A stretch of 64,000 nucleotides of DNA from Paenibacillus woosongensis (GCF_030122845.1 NZ_CP126084.1:4216001-4280000), one strand, 5' to 3'; numbered from the stretch's first letter, positions 1-7,993 are shown. Notes: generated by a model not told the origin, from the letters alone. Program-made: numbers and translations.

Positions 1-68
1 CCGAACAACAGGAGCGCGGCAATGACCAGCAACAGCAGATGCGTTGGCCGCAACAAGTTTTCAAGCAC
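1..68 (-). CDS. tatA: Sec-independent translocase protein TatA (5' part, cut by window start)
   Basis: Only the first 22 codons lie in the window. The frame opens with GTG at 68, with a GAGGAG-type ribosome binding site just upstream, and encodes a short polar start followed by the hydrophobic stretch THLLLLVIAALLLFG. A membrane helix ending in Phe-Gly right at the N-terminus is the hallmark of TatA/TatE, which oligomerises to form the pore of the twin-arginine translocase for folded proteins. The amphipathic helix and tail are outside the window, so this rests on the N-terminal pattern alone. TatB-like paralogues share the pattern. Confidence 0.72.
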   Translation of the reverse strand, partial: MLENLLRPTHLLLLVIAALLLF

Positions 69-226
69 ATTTATCACTCCTCAGATATATCTTATTGTAA
101 ATTATACTACTTTATACGGTAGAAAGGGAGTTTTTCTCTTCACTTTCAGCAAATTATTATGGGAGAAACCAAAATGCAGTCCTGGGCATATGCTGTGAGC
201 AAAGCGATGCAAAGGAGTGAACCTCG

Positions 227-838
227 TTGAGTTCCTACAGTCTGTTAGCGATCATCGCGATCGGTGTGGCGTCCAATTTAGACAACGCTGGGGTCGGAAT
301 TGCTTACGGTGTTCGAAAAATCCATATTCCCTGGTATTCCAATTTAACCATTGCCTTCATTTCCTTTTTGGCTACCCTCGTTTCCGGCTTATTTGGAAAT
401 TTGATATCCACCTGGATGCCCCCTTGGATCGGCCAGTTGATCGGCACGATCGTCATTATCGGTGTCGGCATATGGGTGCTCATCCAGCCCTACTTGGAGA
501 AGAAGCCTGCCCCCAAAGAACCCTCGGCAAATTCTTTAACACGGCTGCTCCAAAGTCCGGAGGAAGCCGATATCGACAGTTCCAAGTCGCTTAGCATACC
601 CGAATCAATCATTCTTGGAATCGCCCTGGCGATGAACGCTTTAGCTGGTGGCTTCAATGCAGGCATTACTCAATTAAATGTATGGTACACCTCTCTGTCT
701 GTAGGCTTATTCAGCTTTATACTGTTGGCCCTTTGCGCCGGATTCGGGGAGAAGTTCGCAGCCGAGAAATTGGGCCATCGGGCAACGGTAGTTTCCGGCT
801 TGCTGTTGATCTTTATCGGTTTTCGCCAAATGTTCTAA
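227..838 (+). CDS. ytaF: sporulation membrane protein YtaF (MntP/YtaF family)
   Basis: A 203-residue polytopic membrane protein. The N-terminal helix has the family pattern of small residues with SNLDNAGVGIAYGVR, where an Asp sits in the membrane, as in MntP/YtaF proteins. A second half (from about residue 125) repeats this architecture with AMNALAGGFNAGI. In B. subtilis YtaF is a sporulation-associated membrane protein and MntP relatives export manganese; the transported ion here is unknown. The start is TTG at 227, chosen because AAGGAGTG lies about 10 bases upstream and no ATG precedes the first helix. Length fits the family (about 200-215 residues). It stands alone, divergent from tatA. 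Confidence 0.85.
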   Translation: MSSYSLLAIIAIGVASNLDNAGVGIAYGVRKIHIPWYSNLTIAFISFLATLVSGLFGNLISTWMPPWIGQLIGTIVIIGVGIWVLIQPYLEKKPAPKEPSANSLTRLLQSPEEADIDSSKSLSIPESIILGIALAMNALAGGFNAGITQLNVWYTSLSVGLFSFILLALCAGFGEKFAAEKLGHRATVVSGLLLIFIGFRQMF

Positions 839-894
839 AGGAACCCCCTTCTCATAGGTGATATCTATCACGCAGATTGGAATTATATATTTAA

Positions 895-954
895 CTAATT
901 AGGTCGATTGTGCCATGATGGGAATAGCAAAAAATAACAATCAGGCCTAATTAG
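895..954 (+). promoter_or_regulatory. inverted repeat ending at the ribosome binding site of the methyltransferase gene
   Basis: Arms at 895-911 (CTAATTAGGTCGATTGT) and 937-954 (ACAATCAGGCCTAATTAG) are near-perfect reverse complements separated by 25 bases. The right arm runs directly into the AGGAGG ribosome binding site of the gene starting at 964. It could be a dyad operator, or an RNA stem that partly hides the ribosome binding site. A minor GTGATA-TC-TATCAC dyad lies about 25 bases further upstream. Function is inferred from position only. Confidence 0.45.
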
Positions 955-963
955 GAGGATGAC

Positions 964-1734
964 ATGATGGGATCGATTCATGACTGGAAGCCGGAACTGT
1001 ATGATCAGAAGCTTGGATTCGTATCCGATTACGGGAAAGATGTACTTCGTCTGCTTCAACCGCAGCCGGGAGAGATGATTCTTGATCTGGGCTGCGGAAC
1101 CGGCGACTTAAGCTTTGAAATTCAGAACAGCGGGGCCAGGGTGCTCGGGATGGACTACTCCCCTGCCATGATCGAGCAGGGCAGACGGAAATATCCTAGC
1201 CTTGATTTTATCGTCGGCAATGCGGCGGATTTCTCCCTGGATCAAAGCATGGATGCCGTCTTCTCCAACGCGGCCCTGCACTGGATCAAGGATGCCGAGG
1301 CTGTCGCCGCTTGCGTGTGGAGAGCTCTTCGGCCGGGAGGACGGTTTGTTGCCGAATTCGGCGGCCGGGGCAACGTAGATACCATTATACAGAGCACCTG
1401 CAAAGTACTATCTGAACATTACGGCATCGATGGGGAACAGCGCAACCCGTGGTTTTTCCCTAGTATTGGCGAGTATAGCTCATTGCTGGAGGCACAGGGC
1501 TTTCGCGTAACCTATGCTGTACATTTTGACAGGCCTACCCCACTTGAAGACGGGGAGAATGGTTTATTTCATTGGCTAAGTGGTCTAGGCGCGGATGAAT
1601 TCTTTCAAGACCTTTCGGATACGAATAGAGCTAGAGCATTTCAGCAAATCTGTAATGCTGCCAGAGCCAAGCTGTATCAGGACAACGTTTGGTTCGCAGA
1701 CTACAAACGGATCCGTGTCGTTGCGTTTAAGTAA
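964..1734 (+). CDS. class I SAM-dependent methyltransferase (trans-aconitate methyltransferase-like)
   Basis: A 256-residue cytoplasmic Rossmann-fold methyltransferase. Motif I is DLGCGTGDLS near residue 41, followed by the acidic end of strand beta-2 (GMDYSPAMIEQGR) and by motif IV/post-II FSNAALHWIKD with the downstream RPGGRFVAEFGG. The W-I-K-D motif and overall layout resemble the Tam (trans-aconitate methyltransferase) type, but substrate cannot be read from sequence. The ATG at 964 has a strong AGGAGG 6-7 bases upstream, which itself abuts an inverted repeat, suggesting regulation. It is monocistronic, with a gap of about 120 bases before the next gene. Confidence 0.88.
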   Translation: MMGSIHDWKPELYDQKLGFVSDYGKDVLRLLQPQPGEMILDLGCGTGDLSFEIQNSGARVLGMDYSPAMIEQGRRKYPSLDFIVGNAADFSLDQSMDAVFSNAALHWIKDAEAVAACVWRALRPGGRFVAEFGGRGNVDTIIQSTCKVLSEHYGIDGEQRNPWFFPSIGEYSSLLEAQGFRVTYAVHFDRPTPLEDGENGLFHWLSGLGADEFFQDLSDTNRARAFQQICNAARAKLYQDNVWFADYKRIRVVAFK

Positions 1735-1855
1735 GCATAAATCCCCGTTGTACAGGATGATCCAAACCTTAGAACAATTTTGGAAAATGACGTGCGCAGC
1801 GGAACTGAGGATATTCAACAACTAAGAAACCTACTCGTATAACAGGAGGCCGCAA

Positions 1856-2155
1856 ATGAATACCACAATGAAGAACACGACCGGAATGAACGCAATGACC
1901 GACCAGGTAGTTGCCGCCGATTTGTTAATCGCCGCCAAAAGCGGAATCAAGAACTATGCAGCCGCACTCTCCGAAGCAGCTACTCCGGAGGTTAGAAACG
2001 TATTGTGTGATCAACTGAGTAAAGCTGTCAACCTTCACGAACAAATCTTCAATTATATGAAGGATAACGGCTATTATAATGCTTACGACCCAGACCAGCA
2101 AATTCAGATGGATATACAGAATGCCGACAACGCCTTAAATTTGCCGAATGCATAA
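1856..2155 (+). CDS. spore coat protein, CotF-like (coat F domain)
   Basis: A 99-residue, mostly helical protein with a Met/Thr/Asn-rich N-terminus and a coat-F-like helical hairpin: DQVVAADLLIAAKSGIKNY, then VRNVLCDQLSKAVNLHEQI and FNYMKDNGYYNAY. In this family the helices resemble a ferritin-like/DUF2383 bundle and the proteins are incorporated in the spore coat. The ATG has AGGAGG 7 bases upstream, and a clear terminator follows, so this is a single-gene unit. Related small coat proteins are common in several copies in Paenibacillus and Bacillus; the exact role in the coat is unknown. Confidence 0.8.
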   Translation: MNTTMKNTTGMNAMTDQVVAADLLIAAKSGIKNYAAALSEAATPEVRNVLCDQLSKAVNLHEQIFNYMKDNGYYNAYDPDQQIQMDIQNADNALNLPNA

Positions 2156-2171
2156 ATCTGCTTCTCCTGAA

Positions 2172-2208
2172 AATGCCGCCAAGAAAAGCTTTTGGCGGTA
2201 TTTTTAAA
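2172..2208 (+). terminator. rho-independent terminator after the coat-protein gene
   Basis: The stem GCCGCCAA / TTGGCGGT encloses a short AT-rich loop containing AAGCTT and is followed by ATTTTTA. It sits 17 bases after the stop codon of the coat-protein gene. Confidence 0.8.
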
Positions 2209-2374
2209 TGGCCAGACAAGCTCAACCTTCATTTAGATCAAAAGTCACAGATTTGTATTTTTAGAACTTTTCATATACGCTATAATATTAGTAACCGGAT
2301 TACTCTCGTCTTCTTTGCCAAACGGATTATGTTATTGGTATACCGGGCTTCCATTATGATGAGAGGTGTTTATT

Positions 2375-3316
2375 TTGCGCTGGCTTTCAAGTTATGAAGA
2401 AGATTTGCAGCAAGCGTTCGCTGCAGCGGACAAGTTGTTGTCTGACCTCCCCCCCTCTTTTTGCCAACCTGCTCGTGACTTCCTCGACAAGTTTCATGTA
2501 TTGAAGGAGAATCGCTCGAAAAATTATATTTGCTACCTTCTGCCGTACTGGCTGCAGGAGAAATCCGCAGTACAGATCACGGATTGCCGCCAAATCGCGA
2601 TAGCAAATATTTTCGGGATGATGTATTATCACTTGCTCGACGACTTGATGGACAATCCTGAAGCAAGATTTAAGCATCAGCTCCCCTTAGCCGATATGAT
2701 TCACTTCGAGTTCATGAGCATCTACCGAGAATACTTCCCCACTGGCTCACCATTTTGGTCCTACTTCCGGAAATACATCGCTGAATGGGCCGATGCCGTC
2801 ACCCACGAGAACAGCAGCAACTTCTTCCTGGAGAATCCCATCAGAATCGCACACAAAGCAGCGCCCGTCAAACTGACAGTTGCCGCCGTTTGCTTGCTCT
2901 CTAATCAGGAGGAGAATATTCCCACCTTGGAGGATAGCGTGGACACCGTCCTTATTACACTGCAAATGCTGGATGATTGGATGGACTGGGAGAAGGATTT
3001 AACGGAAGGGAGCTATAACTGTCTCGTTGGGCTGATTGAAACGAAACAGCAATTGACGGAGCAGCGCCGACCTGCGCCGGACGAGATTAGACAAGCGATT
3101 TACACGCAAGACATCTTACTAGAGTATGCACAGCAAGCAGAGGCTCACCACCAATCCTTAAGTAATGTTCGTTGTTATGCCCCACATCTATATGATTTCC
3201 ATGAATTCCTGGTACTTAATATTCGCCAAGCTGCTGAGCAAATCGTGAAGGATAGGAAATTGTTGGAAAATGGCGGTTTAGAGTATTGGCTGTCGAAAAA
3301 AATGGCGAATTCCTAG
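2375..3316 (+). CDS. class I isoprenoid-synthase-like protein, candidate ComQ-type isoprenyltransferase
   Basis: A 313-residue, helix-rich cytoplasmic protein. Two aspartate-rich motifs are visible: YYHLLDDLMDNP (DDLMD at residues 89-93) and LQMLDDWMDWEKDL (residues about 197-210). Together they match the paired DDxxD metal/diphosphate-binding motifs of trans-prenyl diphosphate synthases, terpene synthases and ComQ. In ComQ proteins this fold transfers a prenyl group to a Trp of the ComX precursor. The TTG start at 2375 has AGAGGTG 6 bases upstream; a GTG at 2366 lacks suitable spacing. A TATAAT box lies at 2281-2286. The gene directly precedes an NHLP-type peptide gene whose product has a penultimate Trp. 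The isoprenoid-fold call is well supported; the peptide prenylation role is inference. A small-molecule terpene synthase is the alternative. Confidence 0.7.
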   Translation: MRWLSSYEEDLQQAFAAADKLLSDLPPSFCQPARDFLDKFHVLKENRSKNYICYLLPYWLQEKSAVQITDCRQIAIANIFGMMYYHLLDDLMDNPEARFKHQLPLADMIHFEFMSIYREYFPTGSPFWSYFRKYIAEWADAVTHENSSNFFLENPIRIAHKAAPVKLTVAAVCLLSNQEENIPTLEDSVDTVLITLQMLDDWMDWEKDLTEGSYNCLVGLIETKQQLTEQRRPAPDEIRQAIYTQDILLEYAQQAEAHHQSLSNVRCYAPHLYDFHEFLVLNIRQAAEQIVKDRKLLENGGLEYWLSKKMANS

Positions 3317-3333
3317 ATTAAAACAGTGACCAA

Positions 3334-3342
3334 TGTTATAAT
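3334..3342 (+). promoter_or_regulatory. extended -10 promoter element of the NHLP-peptide gene
   Basis: TGTTATAAT is an exact TGnTATAAT extended -10 box, about 45 bases upstream of the peptide start and just after the stop codon of the preceding gene. No good -35 box is seen, which extended -10 promoters tolerate. It suggests the peptide can be expressed independently and more strongly than the enzyme. Confidence 0.5.
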
Positions 3343-3386
3343 ATGTAAGTATTTATAACCATTTTTTCTGAGAAAGGGTGATCTTT

Positions 3387-3632
3387 ATGACAACATCAGG
3401 AGCTCTCCTTCAAACACAGATTATTCAGAAAGCTTGGCAAGATCCTAGTTTCAAAGCAAAACTGCTAGCCGATCCGAAGGCGGCAATCCAGGAGGCGCTT
3501 GGGGTTATAATTCCGGATCACATCCAGGTTAAAACAGTTGAAGAACATTCCGACGAATTTTATCTTGTGCTTCCCCCAAATCCGTCGGACGTAATTAAAA
3601 GTGACATCAAGCCGAATGCTGTGTGGAGCTAG
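3387..3632 (+). CDS. NHLP-type leader peptide, candidate prenylated RiPP or pheromone precursor
   Basis: An 81-residue peptide. Residues about 12-65 follow the nitrile-hydratase-like leader pattern (IIQKAWQDPSFKAKLLADP, then EALGVIIPDHIQVKTVEE and FYLVLPPNP), known from NHLP RiPP precursors. The segment after LPPNPS is only about 14 residues, SDVIKSDIKPNAVWS, with Trp80 penultimate and no Cys, so lanthionine or sactionine chemistry is excluded in this tail. No Gly-Gly cleavage site is present. The ATG at 3387 has GAAAGGGTG about 6 bases upstream, so a GTG at 3378 is unlikely to be the start. The upstream isoprenoid-synthase-like gene and downstream sensor kinase suggest a ComX-like role. No peptidase-transporter gene is adjacent, so the export route is unknown. 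Confidence 0.75.
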   Translation: MTTSGALLQTQIIQKAWQDPSFKAKLLADPKAAIQEALGVIIPDHIQVKTVEEHSDEFYLVLPPNPSDVIKSDIKPNAVWS

Positions 3633-3668
3633 CCTCATATCTTTCATAGAAAACAAACACTACGAAAA

Positions 3669-3703
3669 AAAGCTTCCCGTCAATCTTCTCTTGACGGGAA
3701 GCG
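3669..3703 (-). terminator. terminator shared by the peptide gene and the sensor kinase gene
   Basis: A perfect stem, GCTTCCCGTCAA / TTGACGGGAAGC, overlaps the last codons of the kinase gene. On the minus strand it is followed by seven T residues, so it is a strong terminator for the kinase and can act bidirectionally for the peptide gene ending at 3632. Confidence 0.85.
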
Positions 3704-5569
3704 AATAATTGCTTCAGTACCTATTCCTTTTTCACTCAAGAAAGTGATTTCCCCTTGCATAACTTCTATTATTCTAAACGTTACCATAAGGCCGAGCCCT
3801 GTTCCCTTTGTCTTGTTAGAGAAGTACGGTTCACCAAGTCGGGCTAACACATCAGAATCCATTCCCTCACCGTTATCTTTAATATGAACAAAGACCCAAT
3901 CATCTTCTTTATACCCCCATACCTGGATATCTCCCTCTCCGTGAAGAGATTCGATACTATTTTTAATGATATTAATAATAGCCTGCTTAAATTTTGATGA
4001 ATTTCCTTTGATTAATAAATTATCCGGGATATTAACTGCGATTTTTCCACCCTGTAAATTAGCCATGGGAACCAAGATTCCTTCAATATGTATGAATTCC
4101 TGCATCAAATTTAGTGTGGCCACCTTTCCTACTTCCGGCTTAGCAAAAGTAAGAAAATCAGTGATGATATTCGATGCGCGGTCAAGTTCGTCCAGAGCCA
4201 TATTTAAATAGACTTTCTCGGAGTTCTCGTGCTTTTCAGCCAATAATTGAATGAATCCTCTAGTGACTTGCAATGGATTTCTCACTTCATGAGCCACTGA
4301 AGCAGCCATTTCGCTGATAATCTCCATTTTCTCAGAACGCTGCAGTTCGTTGTTAAACATCTCTAACTGCTTTGAGTACTCGACCACTTGTTCATGATTT
4401 TCAGCAAATCTTCTTCCTAAAATAATAATTAAGGAAATCAGGAAGCATATTACACCCCACTTCCACAAGTACAAATCATAAAACGAATTTTGAGAATAAA
4501 ACCAAACTAGTTCACCAATTCCAAACACTGCTAAAATTAAAAATCCTATACTAAAAATAACCGCATCTTTATTCTTTTGAATTGTATATATAGTCACAAT
4601 GCTCAATAGCAATACAAATTGGGTAATCATTATAAACCCGAGAAATTCTTGTGATATTAAATTATAAATCGGAAAAATTCTGCCTGATGTCAATTCATTA
4701 AGAATAAGCAATAATGCACAAATTACTGAATAAACTACTTGAAAGTTTCTAAATTTGCGAATTATTGAGTAATAACCTGGTCCAAAAACTTTCTCAAAGA
4801 AAAATGTAAATGCCGGAAGTAGGATAAATAAAGCAGCATCAAATAATGTTACGTACACCTTACCCAAATCCTCAAATAACCAGTATAAGAAGGATGAGTA
4901 CGTGATTACAATTACGCCGCTAGATAAAAACACAGCACAGAGAGATACCCAGATTACAAGATTATCTGATCTTAAAAATACCGTACAAGCTAACATAATC
5001 ACTGCGATAAATATAAGCGTGCTGCCCAAAATGAAATCAGAAATATTTCCTTTAACATACTTTTTTAAGAGTTCCTGATATTCACCGACTTGAATTTCGT
5101 TTGGAATGCCTATTCTCCTTTGAGATGATACCCCAATGTAAAGAGATTGCTCAGCATCAACCTTATCCACGGGCAAAATCACGCTATTGATTTCATAGTT
5201 ATAATTGCGATCAGATTCATAAATTTTAGCCCCATTATAAATCGCTAAAATATGTTTTCCGTAGATCTTACTAATAAGAACCGTAGATGATTCTAGACTA
5301 AGTTCGGGTAAATCAATTTTTATCCATTGGGCAGTTGCATCCTTGGGTCTTTCAGGTGCCGGAGCCTGTGTAGAAACCTGAATCCATTCAAGTTTTTTTA
5401 AATTCTGCTCAGTAAGATCCAATTCTTTATCGCTTGTCCATGCAATTTCCCAATGCCCTATCGTTTGTTCAGTTGATTTTTTGTCACCAGAATTCTCTAA
5501 TAGAAAAACACAATATACAATGAGTAATAATCCAAAAAAGATGGCTATGGCCTTGAATAACCCCTTCAT
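3680..5569 (-). CDS. sensor histidine kinase with extracytoplasmic and 7TM (7TMR-DISM-like) input module
   Basis: A 629-residue membrane kinase. Residues 7-24 form a signal/TM helix, and about 30-165 a predicted extracytoplasmic beta-rich domain with a DISM-like look (WIKIDLPEL, AIYNGAKIYE). Seven hydrophobic helices follow between about 175 and 386. The transmitter has a HisKA box with phospho-acceptor His427 (SVAHEVRNPLQ), N-box Asn537 (NIIKNSIESL), G1 DNGEGM (565-570) and G2 TKGTGLGL. The HisKA type is that of the Spo0F-phosphorylating KinA/B-like kinases, not the HisKA_3 of ComP. No response regulator is adjacent. It converges on the peptide gene (47 bases apart), so sensing that peptide is attractive but unproven. 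Confidence 0.9.
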   Translation of the reverse strand: MKGLFKAIAIFFGLLLIVYCVFLLENSGDKKSTEQTIGHWEIAWTSDKELDLTEQNLKKLEWIQVSTQAPAPERPKDATAQWIKIDLPELSLESSTVLISKIYGKHILAIYNGAKIYESDRNYNYEINSVILPVDKVDAEQSLYIGVSSQRRIGIPNEIQVGEYQELLKKYVKGNISDFILGSTLIFIAVIMLACTVFLRSDNLVIWVSLCAVFLSSGVIVITYSSFLYWLFEDLGKVYVTLFDAALFILLPAFTFFFEKVFGPGYYSIIRKFRNFQVVYSVICALLLILNELTSGRIFPIYNLISQEFLGFIMITQFVLLLSIVTIYTIQKNKDAVIFSIGFLILAVFGIGELVWFYSQNSFYDLYLWKWGVICFLISLIIILGRRFAENHEQVVEYSKQLEMFNNELQRSEKMEIISEMAASVAHEVRNPLQVTRGFIQLLAEKHENSEKVYLNMALDELDRASNIITDFLTFAKPEVGKVATLNLMQEFIHIEGILVPMANLQGGKIAVNIPDNLLIKGNSSKFKQAIINIIKNSIESLHGEGDIQVWGYKEDDWVFVHIKDNGEGMDSDVLARLGEPYFSNKTKGTGLGLMVTFRIIEVMQGEITFLSEKGIGTEAIIRFPSRED

Positions 5570-6100
5570 TACAGCACCCCTGCCATTAAAATAAAAAAAC
5601 TTCGATAATCCTACATTATATTATTCGATATAATCTCTCTTAAACCTTCAATATTCTGGAAACCACTAAAATTTTTTATCATATATTGTCATTTGCCCGG
5701 TACTTTTTGCAGATTTTCCTATTTGTCATTTTTCGTCATGATCCGGCTACAATGGGCTGTCCAATCGTATAGATAAAATGGCTCCAAAGTCTTAATATAC
5801 CATGACCTGACTTCCGGCGATAGACGCCAGAGGAAGAGCATGGGAAAACTTCTGAAGTTTATCCAATAACTGAAAAAGCCAAGGTAGAGGCCTTCGAAAC
5901 AGCGGCTCCCCCCTGGGCCTATGCATCCTATAATTACGGGCACTCCGACCCGTCCGGCAAAAAGAAAAAGATCGCTCATCCGGTCAAAGGTTTGTACTCC
6001 TACAAACCTCCGAAATGAGGCGATCCCATGTAATAGCTTAGCTTTAAGCTTCATTCTCGAACCTGCACAACAGGTCTGCATCGCAGCAATGTCTGATGGG
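5570..6100. other. intergenic region with one orphan coding remnant
   Basis: No complete gene is seen in these 531 bases between the kinase start and the permease stop. On the plus strand, 5824-6018 is an uninterrupted 64-codon frame that ends in TGA and has a protein-like composition (APPWAYASYNYGHSD, then GKKKKIAHPVKGLYSYKPPK), but no start codon and no ribosome binding site. It looks like the 3' end of a lost gene of unknown family. The rest contains the leftward promoter region of the kinase. Confidence 0.3.
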
Positions 6101-6955
6101 TTACTCTTTCACGCCTCCCAGGGCTACCCCTGCGATAATATACCGAGATAACAGGAAGTAAACGATAAACAGCGGTAATGCCGTCAAGGCCAGCCCCAGG
6201 TAGATCGAGCCGAATTCCAACTTGTAAATGTCACCGCGAAGCAAACTTACCATGATCGGCATCGTATACATCTCTTTTTTGGTTAGCAAAATGAGCGGCA
6301 TAAACAGGTTGTTCCAGTTGGCTACAAAGGCAAAGATGGCCTGCGTCGCCACTGCTGGTATCATCAACGGCAGAATGATCCGGTTGAATGTTTTATATTC
6401 TCCAGATCCGTCTACACGCGCGGCTTCTACGATTTCTAGCGACAGCGTTGCTAGCAAGTATTGGCGCATGAAGAACACTACCGCCGGTGCTGCTATGGCA
6501 GGCAATATCAGCGGAAGGAAATTATTCGTCCATTGCAATTTATACATGAACTGATAGAATCCGATCGCACTTGCCTGAGCAGGAATCATCATTACACAAA
6601 GGATAAAAGTAAAAAATGCGTTGCGCAGCTTCCAATTATAGGTCACTAGTCCATAAGCCGCCAAGGACGAGAAGTAGACCGTTAAGATGGTTGCCGAACT
6701 GGAGATAATGAACGAATTCAGGAATCCTTGAATAGGATCAAAGCTCTTGCCGAGCAGCACTTGCAAGTTGCTTATTAAGTGAGTGGAAGGAAGCAGCGAA
6801 AGACCGCTTTGGATTTCAGCTGTAGAGCGTGTAGCGTTTACAAACATGATCCAAAACGGAAAGATGCTGAGGATCGCCAGAAAAATACAGACAACATAGA
6901 TGATCGCCTTGGTAAACTTTAGACCGGCGGTTCCCCTTTTCTGAGTTTTTTCCAT
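6101..6955 (-). CDS. carbohydrate ABC transporter permease, MalG/LacG type
   Basis: A 284-residue inner-membrane permease of the CUT1 family with six predicted helices. The cytoplasmic EAA loop that docks the ATPase is visible as EIVEAARVDGSGEYKTFNRI-ILPLMIPA near residue 190. Helix 1 follows a basic N-terminus (about residues 14-35). The C-terminal GVALGGVKE matches the MalG-type G-x-K-G/E ending. It lies 3 bases downstream of the MalF-type gene and forms the distal gene of the operon. As in the other sugar loci here, no ATPase gene is present, so a shared MsmX-like ATPase is likely. Substrate is unknown. Confidence 0.92.
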   Translation of the reverse strand: MEKTQKRGTAGLKFTKAIIYVVCIFLAILSIFPFWIMFVNATRSTAEIQSGLSLLPSTHLISNLQVLLGKSFDPIQGFLNSFIISSSATILTVYFSSLAAYGLVTYNWKLRNAFFTFILCVMMIPAQASAIGFYQFMYKLQWTNNFLPLILPAIAAPAVVFFMRQYLLATLSLEIVEAARVDGSGEYKTFNRIILPLMIPAVATQAIFAFVANWNNLFMPLILLTKKEMYTMPIMVSLLRGDIYKLEFGSIYLGLALTALPLFIVYFLLSRYIIAGVALGGVKE

Positions 6956-6958
6956 GTA

Positions 6959-7930
6959 TTACACCTCTCTCTCTACTGCTGCACGGGCAGACTTTCTATT
7001 TTCCTTTTCCGCTTTCTTCAACTTTGCCGCATCACGGTCGCGCATTACGTAGAACAGTATTGCAGACAGGAACGCCGCAATCGCAAACAGGATCATACTC
7101 GCCGCTGCAGCGCGATTATATAAATAGCTGCCCTTGAACGCTTGCCCATAGATGAACATGGTCGTGGTAAGCGTGGAATCGTCTGGCCCTCCCAAAAGGA
7201 ACAACTGTGGAATATCGAACATCGTTAAACCGCCGACCATCGATGTAATCAGCGTGAACAGCAATATTGTACGCAGACTCGGCAGTGTGATGCGGAAGAA
7301 GGTTTGAATTCCGTTCGCACCGTCGATTGACGCAGACTCGAATAGAGCGGGATTTATACCCATAACGCCTGCAATAAGAATGATCAATGTGTTGCCGTAC
7401 CACATCCAGAATTGAATGAATGATACAATGCCGCGCACTGTCGTCTTATCCTGAAGGAAATAGATCGGAGCATCGGACAATCCCAGTGACTGAAACAAAC
7501 TGTTGATTGGGCCCATCGGATAGGCAAACATCGTGCTAAAAAGTATGGCGATGGTACTTGCAGTAATAATATTAGGCATATAGAACAGAACCTTAAATGC
7601 ACCTTGTCCCTTTATTTTAAGGCGCTGATTCGTGAACCATGCCGTAAGCAAAAGCGCGAGAACGATCTGAGGGATGAAATTGACTATCCAGAGCAGCCCT
7701 GTATTGAACAGAGACTTCCTGAACGAGGGATTATTAAAAATGAGATCCTTAAAGTTCTGAAATGGGTTATCCAGAATATGAATTGGCTTGGGCACTAAGC
7801 CCTTCATGTCTGTAAACCCAATGACCGCGGTGTATAGAATGGGATACAACGAGAAAATCACAAATGCAACCACAAACGGGAAGGTAAAAAAATAACCATA
7901 TTTCGAATAGTTGACAACCTTGCGACGCAT
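6959..7930 (-). CDS. carbohydrate ABC transporter permease, MalF type
   Basis: A 323-residue membrane protein with the PF00528 permease fold. The N-terminus KYGYFFTFPFVVAFVIFSLYP is the usual first helix of MalF-type CUT1 permeases. The EAA loop is ALFESASIDGANGIQTFFRI-TLPSLR (around residues 195-220). The C-terminus is a long Lys/Glu/Arg-rich tail after the last helix. ATG at 7930 has GAGGTGAGGAC upstream. It follows the binding-protein gene after a 63-base gap that holds a strong hairpin, which probably lowers permease expression relative to the binding protein. Confidence 0.92.
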   Translation of the reverse strand: MRRKVVNYSKYGYFFTFPFVVAFVIFSLYPILYTAVIGFTDMKGLVPKPIHILDNPFQNFKDLIFNNPSFRKSLFNTGLLWIVNFIPQIVLALLLTAWFTNQRLKIKGQGAFKVLFYMPNIITASTIAILFSTMFAYPMGPINSLFQSLGLSDAPIYFLQDKTTVRGIVSFIQFWMWYGNTLIILIAGVMGINPALFESASIDGANGIQTFFRITLPSLRTILLFTLITSMVGGLTMFDIPQLFLLGGPDDSTLTTTMFIYGQAFKGSYLYNRAAAASMILFAIAAFLSAILFYVMRDRDAAKLKKAEKENRKSARAAVEREV

Positions 7931-7958
7931 GTCCTCACCTCACTTGTTGATATAAAGA

Positions 7959-7978
7959 GGCGGGGGAACTCCCCCGCC
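7959..7978 (-). terminator. GC-rich hairpin between binding-protein and permease genes (attenuator)
   Basis: GGCGGGGGAACTCCCCCGCC folds into an 8-9 bp GC stem and on the minus strand is followed by TCTTTAT. It lies 15 bases after the binding-protein stop codon. In sugar ABC operons such hairpins act as partial terminators or as 3' stabilisers that make the binding protein more abundant than the permeases. Confidence 0.6.
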
Positions 7979-7993
7979 CCTTCCGCTTCCTTC

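Noticed and set aside
3680..5569. Calling the sensor kinase ComP
   Set aside because: It has a multi-TM input like ComP, but the HisKA type (AHEVRNPLQ) is that of KinA/KinB-like kinases, and no ComA-like regulator is adjacent.
5719..6081. A 120-codon minus-strand frame between the kinase and permease genes
   Set aside because: No ribosome binding site and an odd composition; the opposite strand (5824-6018) reads more like protein.
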